From an uncultured Prevotellaceae bacterium (lineage in GTDB: Bacteria; Bacteroidota; Bacteroidia; Bacteroidales; Bacteroidaceae), in the NCBI GenBank assembly GCA_946534585.1, contig CAMNCV010000083.1, forward strand, positions 1 to 40,850: DNA of 40,850 nucleotides, given 5' to 3'. Both the position numbers and the translations under genes were made by a program. Below the pieces are notes generated by a model, which was not told where the DNA came from, did not search any database, and was given only the letters and a program-made list of their open reading frames with translations. Shown in pieces: positions 27,071 to 33,816 of the stretch; the first letter of the stretch is position 1; each line of letters begins with the position of its first letter.

Positions 27071-27164
27071 TCAGAAATCAAAAGACATGCACCAGTCCCA
27101 TGACTGACAAGCATTATTTCTTCGTGCGAAAAAGCAATCAGAAATCAAAAGACATGCACCAGTC
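27071..27164 (+). repeat. Exact 27-bp direct repeat in the PorE-like leader
   Basis: The 27 bases at 27071-27097 (starting TCAGAAATCAAAAGACATGC) recur exactly at 27138-27164, a spacing of 67 bp. The match extends four bases upstream with one mismatch. Both copies lie between the promoter and the start codon. Confidence 0.85.
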
Positions 27165-27181
27165 TTATATAAAGAATAGTA

Positions 27182-29443
27182 ATGAAAGATTCTCTGAAAC
27201 ATATCATATACCTTGCCGTCACGCTGACGCTCGTGGCGTGTAATGCTGAGTCGCTCGTAAAGAAGGGCGATAAGGCGGAGGCTCTGGGCGAGTATTTCCT
27301 TGCTGCCGACTATTACCGCAAGGCTTACTCAAAGACACCGCCGTCGGAGCACACGAAGCGTGGCGAGCGTGCTCTGAAGATGGCACGCTGCTATGAGCAT
27401 ATCAACAATACGGCCAAGGCTCTGGGCGGTTATCGCAATGCAGCACGCTACAATACCGCAAACACGGAAGACAGTCTGCACTATGCACGGCTGCTACTGA
27501 AGAATGGCGACTATAAACTGGCTCTTACTATATTCGAGGCTCTGTTGGATTCATTACCCGACAATGAGCTGGTGAAGAACGGCATCACGTCGGCACGCAT
27601 GGCTCCAGAATGGAAGAAAGAGGGTTCGCAGTATAAGGTGAAGAAGATGGACCTTTTTAATTCGCGCCGCGATGACTACTCGCCATGCCTTGGCGGCGAG
27701 GATTACGACCGACTTTATTTCACCTCCACGCGCAACGATGCCATGGGCGATGAGCTGAACGGCGTTACGGGTATGAAGTCTGCCGACATATACTATTCTG
27801 AGAAGGACGACAAAGGCAAGTGGAGTCGTCCTGAAGCCATCGGCACCGGACTGAACACCGAATACGACGAGGGAGCCTGCTGTCTGTCGCCTGACGGCAG
27901 TCAGATGTATCTAACACAATGCACCTACGATGCCTCCGGACCTCGCTATGCCAAGGTGGTAGTGTCGGGCCGCAGCGATGCCTTGTGGGGCAAGGCGTCA
28001 GACTTTGAACTTACAAAGGATACGCTGTCATGCTTTGCCCACCCTGCACTGTCGCCTGATGGCGAGTGGTTATACTTTGTCAGCGATATGCCTGGCGGCA
28101 AGGGTGGCCTCGACATCTGGCGCACACGCATCATGGGTGGTAAGGCGATGGGTGTGGAGAACCTTGGCGAACCCATCAATACCGCTGGCAATGAGATGTT
28201 TCCTACTTTCCGACCCAACGGCGACCTGTATTTCTCCTCTGACGGGCATCCGGGCATGGGCGGTCTCGATGTGTTCATCGCACGCATAGGCGATGATATG
28301 CAGTATCACCTGACCCATCCAGGGTATCCGCTCAATTCCATGGCCGACGACTTCGGACTGACCTTTGAAGGCAATCACAACCGTGGCTACTTCTCATCGA
28401 GCCGTAACGACGGTCGTGGCAACGACCATATATATTGGTTTGAAAACCCCGAGGTGGTGCAGACCATCAAGGGTTGGATATACGAGCAGGACGGCTACGA
28501 GCTCGTGGCTGGCGAGGCACGCATTGTAGGCACCGACGGCACAAACCAGCGTCTGGGCGTAAAGAGTGATGGTTCGTTTGAGGTTGTTGTGCATCCTGGT
28601 GTGGACTACATCGTGCTGGGCAGCTGCGCCGGCTACCTCAACCATAAGGAAGAACTGACCATACCCACGGTGAAGGAGAGCGAGACCTACACCCTGCAGT
28701 TTGCATTGGCCAACATCAACGCTCCCGTGTTGATAGACAACATATTCTATGAATTCAACAAGGCCACGCTGCTCTCGCAGAGCACGCAGGCTCTCGACTC
28801 ACTGGTAATGCTGCTCAACGAGAACCCCAACATCACTATAGAGCTCGGAGCCCACACCGACTACAAGGGTTCGGCTGAGTACAACAAGCACCTGTCACAA
28901 CTGCGTGCCGAGGAGGTAGTGAAATACCTTATAAAGAAAGGTATTGCCGCCGACCGCCTGACCCCCGTAGGCTATGGCAAGGAGAAACCTAAGAAGATAC
29001 GCCGCCGCGTAGCAGAACGTTATCCGTGGCTAAAGGAGGGCGACGTGCTTACAGAGGAGTTTATAGGCAAACTGAAGAAAGACGAGCAGGAGACCGCCAA
29101 TGCTCTCAACCGCCGCACGGAGTTTACGGTGCTGCGCACCACCTACGGTATGTTTGACAAAGACGGCAACCTCAAACAGCAGCCCGTCAAACGCAAGCCT
29201 CGCACCAACGAGGAGACAGAGACTGACGAATATGGTTTCATTCTTGACGACACTGCCAGCGATGGCGACTTAGGAGAAGACCTCATCCTCGATGACACCC
29301 CGAAGGGAGACACCGGGGATGGCGAGGACCTTATCCTTGACGATACCCCGAAGGAAGGTCAGCAGGCTGGCGAAGACCTTATCCTTGAAAGTAACGAAGA
29401 TGAAGTCACTAACGATAACACCGAAGTAATCGACGTGGAATGA
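27182..29443 (+). CDS. PorE-like OmpA-family lipoprotein (TPR, beta-propeller, regulatory-like and OmpA domains)
   Basis: The 753-residue product has the domain order known for PorE of the Porphyromonas gingivalis type IX secretion system, which is thought to anchor the machinery to peptidoglycan. A lipoprotein signal (lipobox LVAC, Cys20) is followed by TPR-like helices (about 22-150), a PD40-type beta-propeller (about 160-430; blades with YDRLYFTSTRND, CCLSPDGSQMYL, ALSPDGEWLYFVSD, FRPNGDLYFSSDG), a carboxypeptidase-regulatory-like domain (about 435-510), and an OmpA C-terminal domain (about 515-660; GAHTDYKGSAEYN and LSQLRAEEVVKYL, peptidoglycan binding). An acidic tail (about 670-753) contains repeats of EDLILDDTPK. 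The PorE identity is by domain layout; other OmpA-family proteins share parts of it. It ends 10 nt from the converging xseA. Confidence 0.82.
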   Translation: MKDSLKHIIYLAVTLTLVACNAESLVKKGDKAEALGEYFLAADYYRKAYSKTPPSEHTKRGERALKMARCYEHINNTAKALGGYRNAARYNTANTEDSLHYARLLLKNGDYKLALTIFEALLDSLPDNELVKNGITSARMAPEWKKEGSQYKVKKMDLFNSRRDDYSPCLGGEDYDRLYFTSTRNDAMGDELNGVTGMKSADIYYSEKDDKGKWSRPEAIGTGLNTEYDEGACCLSPDGSQMYLTQCTYDASGPRYAKVVVSGRSDALWGKASDFELTKDTLSCFAHPALSPDGEWLYFVSDMPGGKGGLDIWRTRIMGGKAMGVENLGEPINTAGNEMFPTFRPNGDLYFSSDGHPGMGGLDVFIARIGDDMQYHLTHPGYPLNSMADDFGLTFEGNHNRGYFSSSRNDGRGNDHIYWFENPEVVQTIKGWIYEQDGYELVAGEARIVGTDGTNQRLGVKSDGSFEVVVHPGVDYIVLGSCAGYLNHKEELTIPTVKESETYTLQFALANINAPVLIDNIFYEFNKATLLSQSTQALDSLVMLLNENPNITIELGAHTDYKGSAEYNKHLSQLRAEEVVKYLIKKGIAADRLTPVGYGKEKPKKIRRRVAERYPWLKEGDVLTEEFIGKLKKDEQETANALNRRTEFTVLRTTYGMFDKDGNLKQQPVKRKPRTNEETETDEYGFILDDTASDGDLGEDLILDDTPKGDTGDGEDLILDDTPKEGQQAGEDLILESNEDEVTNDNTEVIDVE
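29270..29400 (+). repeat. Imperfect tandem repeat coding an acidic tail
   Basis: Three in-frame copies, beginning near 29276, 29323 and 29372, encode EDLILDDTPK, EDLILDDTPK and EDLILESNED. A fourth, weaker copy (FILDDTASDGD) lies just before. The unit is about 16 residues. Confidence 0.75.
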
Positions 29444-29453
29444 CAAGCATCGC

Positions 29454-30806
29454 TCACTCACTGACGGTCATCTGTCTGCGGCCGTTGGCCATGACAATGG
29501 TGACGTTGTCGCCACGCTGCAGCGACGAGGCATCAGTCACAGCCTTGCCCTCATACAACGTGATGCTGTAGCCGCGGCGCAGTATGTTGACGGGGTCAGC
29601 AGCCTTAACGCCCAGCTCTGCCAGCTGAAGCCGGTGGCGCTCACGCTCGATAATTCTATTTAGCATAACGGGAAATCGCATAGATAAAGAATCTATGCGG
29701 TTTTTCTGTTGAAGGAGCAGACGGTCAGTGCCGCCCGACAACCTATGCATGATGTCACTGATTCTGTTGTCCTCACGCAAGCGTCTCTGTCCGAATGCCG
29801 ACTGCAGTCGTTGCTCCATGCGACTGGTGCGCTCGCGCTCGCGCTCCAGTGTCATCCCTATCACGTGTTGTACGCGCTGCGCACAGTCATTGATGCGCTC
29901 CAGCGTTTCAGCCAGATTGTCGATGAGGAACGCTGCCACGGCCGTAGGTGTCTTCTCACTTCGGCAGGCTATGAGGTCAATGACCGACTGGTCGCGATCG
30001 TGACCTATGCCGGTAATTACGGGCAAGGGGAAGTTTGCCACGTATTCTGCCAGCAGCAAGGTATCGAAGCCCGACAAGTCAGCCGTGCTTCCGCCGCCAC
30101 GGATTATCACCACAGCATCAAACGCCCCGGGGTCTTCAAGCAGACAAGTGTGTACCATGTCGAGCGCAGCCGTTACGCTCTGCTCCACCTGTTCGCCCTG
30201 CATCACGGCAGGGAACAGTCGCGTCACGAACCGTAGGCCGTAGTCATTGTCAGCGAGTTGATTACAGAAATCGCCATAGCCAGCCGCCGTGGCACTCGAA
30301 ATCACGGCTATGCGTTGGCAGAAGGGCGAAATCGTGAGTTGACGGTTGAGGTCGAACACCCCTTCTTCCTTCAACTGGCGTATTATCTCCTGACGGCGGC
30401 GAGCCATATCGCCCATGGTGTATGCAGGGTCCACGTCGGTCACAATCCACGAGAATCCGTAAGCCACGTGGAAGTCGGCCCTCACCTGCAGCATCACCTT
30501 CATTCCCCTGCGCATCTCCTCGCCCGTAGCCCTGAGAAACTTCGGTGCGAGCCTCATCCACGTCTGTCGCCAGCAGCAGGCCCGCGCCTGCGCCACCGGC
30601 GTGCGGTCAATGCCCATCTCCACCAGTTCCATATAGCAGTGGCCTCGCGCATCATTGATGCCAGCCAGTTCGGCTCTGACCCAGAAACTCTGGGGCATGG
30701 TCAGTTCCACCGTCTCCTTCACCAACAGGTTAAGTTCGGAGAGCGACAATGCCACTCTGTTGTCAGTATAATCAGCTCTTAATAATTCCTTCTCTCGTTT
30801 CTCCAT
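29454..30806 (-). CDS. xseA: Exodeoxyribonuclease VII large subunit
   Basis: This is the catalytic subunit of exonuclease VII, which degrades single-stranded DNA to short oligonucleotides. The 450-residue product has the N-terminal OB-fold (about 19-115; LSLSELNLLVKETVE, WVRAELAGI, GHCYMELVE), the catalytic core (about 130-330; RIAVISSATAAGYGDF, VVIIRGGGSTADLSGFD, PVITGIGHDRDQSVID), a long helical region rich in Arg and Glu, and the C-terminal RRGYSITL. The ATG at 30806 is one base after the stop codon of the AlwI-like endonuclease, so the two are probably cotranscribed. No xseB-like small-subunit gene follows: downstream is the converging PorE-like gene. The N-terminal 18 residues before LSLSEL are an extension relative to what I expect of the family. 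Confidence 0.95.
   Translation of the reverse strand: MEKREKELLRADYTDNRVALSLSELNLLVKETVELTMPQSFWVRAELAGINDARGHCYMELVEMGIDRTPVAQARACCWRQTWMRLAPKFLRATGEEMRRGMKVMLQVRADFHVAYGFSWIVTDVDPAYTMGDMARRRQEIIRQLKEEGVFDLNRQLTISPFCQRIAVISSATAAGYGDFCNQLADNDYGLRFVTRLFPAVMQGEQVEQSVTAALDMVHTCLLEDPGAFDAVVIIRGGGSTADLSGFDTLLLAEYVANFPLPVITGIGHDRDQSVIDLIACRSEKTPTAVAAFLIDNLAETLERINDCAQRVQHVIGMTLERERERTSRMEQRLQSAFGQRRLREDNRISDIMHRLSGGTDRLLLQQKNRIDSLSMRFPVMLNRIIERERHRLQLAELGVKAADPVNILRRGYSITLYEGKAVTDASSLQRGDNVTIVMANGRRQMTVSE
29677..29705 (+). terminator. Hairpin plus T-run on the plus strand, inside xseA
   Basis: Perfect 9-bp arms CGCATAGAT (29677-29685) and ATCTATGCG (29691-29699) with a 5-nt loop, followed by GTTTTT on the plus strand. 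It lies about 235 nt after the PorE-like stop codon and could end that transcript antisense to xseA. Confidence 0.6.
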
Positions 30807-30807
30807 A

Positions 30808-32484
30808 CTATTCCAACCAATGCAAGGCCTTATCTTTTATTTTCTCATACCATTCTAACTCATTGTCGCACGTTTTAGCAAACATATTGGAAGACTCGAA
30901 GAAATTGCGAACATACGTCGGATTGGGTGTATAACTTACATTAAAAGAATCCTCTACCATCTTGCGGAATATCTCCAAAGGCAAAGGAACAATGGTAGAT
31001 TTTCCACCATACATAGCCAGGTTAAGGTGGTGTAAGGTATAGAAATGAGTTATACATGCATCATTTATTGTCGGTGCAATAAAAAGGCAGTAGCACGGTT
31101 TTCCTGTTGCTTTTTTCAATTTTCCCAGATGTCGGGTTACAGGCTCTCCCTCCATCTCATATTGTTTTTGTCCGCTTGCCATTGTCACTTCTACACACAC
31201 CATATAGTCACCGTAATCGCATACTATGTCAGACAGATTGCCTACAGCTGTAGAAAGGGGCTGACCATAATCATCAAAGTTCAGATTAGCCTTTATATTG
31301 CCGCCATCAAGCATTGTCATTGCTCTCCAGGTATTCCATTCCAACATCAGTGGAGCATCATATAACTTGTTGTTCAGGATTTGCTCATAAGTTTGCTGTA
31401 TCTCATTATACTTGCGGTAGTCTTTTATCTCAGCAACCTGTTTAGCGATGTTATCATTCTTGCGTTTCTCCAGCAAGTCTGCCAACACATCCTTCAAATC
31501 ATCTAATGAGCAATCAGTAGAAATGGTCACATCCTTAAACTCTGCACGTATCTTTCTTACAAGCATATCATAATCATCCGTAAGCAGTTGGGGTATGTTT
31601 TCATCACCCAGATACTCAATGTAGGCTGCTTTATCATCCACATAAACAGGTTCACGGTTTACATGCTTGAGGATAAAGTCCACGTCATCTACTCGTTCTG
31701 GTACTATCGACAAGGATTTACCTACATGAGATACATTAACTAGTCCCGTGATGTGGAGGTAACGAAAACATGCATCTGCATAATCACGCATATTATTGCT
31801 TTGTGTCTTTAAGAAATTCGCCAGTGACGCATCGTTGCTTTCTCTCGTTTTGGTCTCACCTTTGAGTATGCGGTCGCGGTATATTTTCTTCAGTTCGTTA
31901 TTCAGATACTCAGTCTTAAATGTGCGATAGCTGCCCGTATGTTGTGCTTTGGCTATACGAAATTTCTCTATCTTTCGCACGATGCGGTCAAAGTCGTGAT
32001 AGTCCGTCAACTGCATCCCGAACATCTGCAACTCATCGAATTTCAATGTTCCCATCTTTCGGACGAGACGCAGCATTTCAAGATAAGGTTTCACACAGAA
32101 GTCGGTAGCCTTAGACGTCGGTTTGTGATAGGGTGACGGAACCTGAAATTTCAACATTTGACGTAAAAAGATTTCGTCTTTCCTATACGAATTTATCAAA
32201 GCATGTCCCGCAGGCGTCAACTGCAGCTTTGGCTCCAGAATTACGAAGCCGAGAGACTTCGGCGCACGGTTAATACGGTCACGTGCGCTGAAAGCAGGGT
32301 CTTTTGCCCCTTGTCCGTTAAAATAATCCTCATCTCTAAGCACTTTCATAAAACCACACTGGCTTTCATGGTTCCACACATGTCCGTCAAAGTGCCTAAT
32401 GAGCAACTCTATTTCTGGAATCATTTTTTCGGGTGTCCTTGGCGATGTCGTCAAGAATAACAACTGACTATCGATTCTTGCCAT
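30808..32484 (-). CDS. AlwI-family type II restriction endonuclease
   Basis: The 558-residue product resembles AlwI and related enzymes that cut a few bases outside the asymmetric site GGATC. Family-like features include the N-terminal FLTTSPRTPEKM, the conserved LGFVILEPKLQLTPAG, and a C-terminal nuclease region (about 385-470) with PLMLEWNTWRAM, DIVCDYGDYMVCVEVTMASG and a following Arg/His stretch, consistent with a PD-(D/E)XK site where Asp and Glu bind metal. Its ATG at 32484 lies 17 nt inside the upstream methyltransferase gene, and its stop is one base from xseA. The region is visibly richer in A/T than xseA and the galactan locus, in line with acquisition by transfer. The cut site is inferred from the family and could differ. 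Confidence 0.85.
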   Translation of the reverse strand: MARIDSQLLFLTTSPRTPEKMIPEIELLIRHFDGHVWNHESQCGFMKVLRDEDYFNGQGAKDPAFSARDRINRAPKSLGFVILEPKLQLTPAGHALINSYRKDEIFLRQMLKFQVPSPYHKPTSKATDFCVKPYLEMLRLVRKMGTLKFDELQMFGMQLTDYHDFDRIVRKIEKFRIAKAQHTGSYRTFKTEYLNNELKKIYRDRILKGETKTRESNDASLANFLKTQSNNMRDYADACFRYLHITGLVNVSHVGKSLSIVPERVDDVDFILKHVNREPVYVDDKAAYIEYLGDENIPQLLTDDYDMLVRKIRAEFKDVTISTDCSLDDLKDVLADLLEKRKNDNIAKQVAEIKDYRKYNEIQQTYEQILNNKLYDAPLMLEWNTWRAMTMLDGGNIKANLNFDDYGQPLSTAVGNLSDIVCDYGDYMVCVEVTMASGQKQYEMEGEPVTRHLGKLKKATGKPCYCLFIAPTINDACITHFYTLHHLNLAMYGGKSTIVPLPLEIFRKMVEDSFNVSYTPNPTYVRNFFESSNMFAKTCDNELEWYEKIKDKALHWLE

Positions 32485-33442
32485 ACTTTTCTTCGTCTGT
32501 TTCTGGTTCGAAACACCTAAGTTGTGAAATCTCAGGAGTATAATCTTCGTATTTCTTTACTCCAACCTCTTCTTTATTATCCCAGTCCTTACGGTAATTC
32601 ATGACGATTACATGCTTTGCCCCTGATTTGAATCGATTGCGAATATTAACCGCATAGTTTTTATCATACTCGTCAACAATGTCTTTGCCATACAGTTCTT
32701 CTATAAGAGGAGTACGACCTATTACCATCATAGCCTTACATGGCAGTTCGTAAAACGCCCTTGCAAGCCGTCTGTGTTCTTCTTCGTTGAAACCGTCCTT
32801 ATACTCTTGATTTCCATAATCAGAGAAAGTACAGTCGTAAGGAGGGTCGAGAAATACGAAATCATCCTCTCTACACATGCTAAATATCTTGCTATAATCC
32901 AAATTGAATATTTCAGCGCGATTCAAAACTTTGCTGTGAGATATCGAAACCGTACTCGTATTCAAGCGAGGATACCTACCAAAAGGCACATTAAATTCAC
33001 CGTTTGAATTATAACGAATCATCCCAGAATATGCAGTTTTGTTGATATAGTAGTATAGGGCTGCATCTGAATAGCACGGTTTCTCTATGCCATTGAACTG
33101 AGCACGCAGGTGGTAGTATAAGCTTTCGTTTTTATCTTCCACACGTTCATCTGGCTTTAACGCCTTTAGAGTATCGAATTCCATACGATATTGCGTATAG
33201 AGCTTTTCCAATTCATCTAGTTCCTCACGCAATTGCTGATAATTGTTTCTGACACCTTTGTAGAAGTTTACCAGTTTCTCGTTTATATCATTAATGATGG
33301 CTTCTCTCGGTTCAAGATAGAAGAACAGGGCACCACCACCAAAGAAAGGTTCAACATAGCGCCCACGAAAGCGCGGAATATACCACATGATATTTGGTAT
33401 TTCCTTGGATTTCCCTCCTCTGTATTTTATCATTGGCTTCAT
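32468..33442 (-). CDS. D12-class (Dam-like) DNA adenine-N6 methyltransferase
   Basis: The 324-residue product should transfer a methyl group from S-adenosylmethionine to adenine and protect the host from the partner endonuclease. The N-terminal MIKYRGGKSK and the SAM-binding EPFFGGGALFFYL (about 32-44), the helix with INDINEKLVNFY, the region NKTAYSGMIRYNSNGEFNVPFG, and the catalytic FLDPPYD (about 198) are standard for the family. A single D12 enzyme can be enough if it methylates adenine on both strands of the GATC within GGATC. It is the first gene of a probable methyltransferase-endonuclease-xseA transcript from the promoter at 33465-33495. Start ATG 33442 is used; another ATG lies three codons further in. 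Confidence 0.92.
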   Translation of the reverse strand: MKPMIKYRGGKSKEIPNIMWYIPRFRGRYVEPFFGGGALFFYLEPREAIINDINEKLVNFYKGVRNNYQQLREELDELEKLYTQYRMEFDTLKALKPDERVEDKNESLYYHLRAQFNGIEKPCYSDAALYYYINKTAYSGMIRYNSNGEFNVPFGRYPRLNTSTVSISHSKVLNRAEIFNLDYSKIFSMCREDDFVFLDPPYDCTFSDYGNQEYKDGFNEEEHRRLARAFYELPCKAMMVIGRTPLIEELYGKDIVDEYDKNYAVNIRNRFKSGAKHVIVMNYRKDWDNKEEVGVKKYEDYTPEISQLRCFEPETDEEKYGKNR

Positions 33443-33464
33443 ATTCGTACTTTTTATTCGCCTG

Positions 33465-33495
33465 CAAATTTACAAACTTTTCCTGAAATGGCAAA
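33465..33495 (-). promoter_or_regulatory. Promoter of the restriction-modification genes (and probably xseA)
   Basis: TTTG (33492-33495), 19 bp and TAAATTTG (33465-33472) on the minus strand, a full consensus match. The leader is about 17 nt. Confidence 0.72.
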
Positions 33496-33591
33496 GCAAC
33501 ATGCTTTTTTTCTTCATCAGCACAAATGCTAATCTCACTTTGCAAAACTATCGTCTTTCCTCTCTACATACAAAATATTCGTCGATAAAAC

Positions 33592-33622
33592 TTGCAGGGA
33601 ATGAAAAAAAATGTTACATTTG
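33592..33622 (+). promoter_or_regulatory. Promoter of the galactan PUL
   Basis: TTGC (33592-33595), 19 bp and TACATTTG (33615-33622). The leader to the susC ATG is nearly 190 nt, unusually long for this window, and contains the palindromic repeat. Confidence 0.68.
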
Positions 33623-33647
33623 CCAACGATTTGTGAAAAAGCATAAT

Positions 33648-33737
33648 ACAATCGCAATGCGATTACCCACTAATCGCTATCTGATTACAATGTAAAGGCT
33701 ATGCGATTGCAACGCAAAAGCTATGCTATTACAACTC
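33648..33737 (+). repeat. Palindrome-rich intergenic repeat, copy B
   Basis: The units include AATCGCAATGCGATTAC, AATCGCTATCTGATTAC, GGCTATGCGATTGC and AGCTATGCTATTAC, all degenerate forms of a GC-centred palindrome at roughly 20-nt spacing. It matches copy A (19771-19872) in order and orientation. It is transcribed as part of the galactan susC leader. Confidence 0.6.
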
Positions 33738-33816
33738 TCTGAGGGTAAGAGAGATACAGCTGACTAACGACAATAGGTAAGATATACTAACTAATCATAT
33801 AAAACAAACTTAAACA

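Larger units (their letters stand above)
26862..27181. other. 320-nt divergent intergenic region
   Basis: It holds the beta-helix gene promoter (26884-26915, minus), the porE-like promoter (27037-27067, plus) and a 27-bp direct repeat inside the porE-like leader. The stretch 26920-27030 shows nothing recognisable. Confidence 0.7.
33443..33816. other. 374-nt divergent intergenic region
   Basis: It contains the methyltransferase promoter (minus, 33465-33495), the galactan susC promoter (plus, 33592-33622), and copy B of the palindrome-rich repeat (33648-33737) inside the susC leader. The remaining 80 nt before susC hold a short CTCTC...GAGAG inverted repeat and no clear other signal. Confidence 0.7.

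Noticed and set aside
27100..27243. Upstream open frame of 47 residues in the PorE-like leader, overlapping its start
   Set aside because: It has no ribosome-binding site and its length depends on the direct repeat; no support beyond an ATG.
29444..29453. Search for xseB next to xseA
   Set aside because: Only 10 nt separate xseA from the converging gene and none of the neighbouring frames resembles the small subunit.
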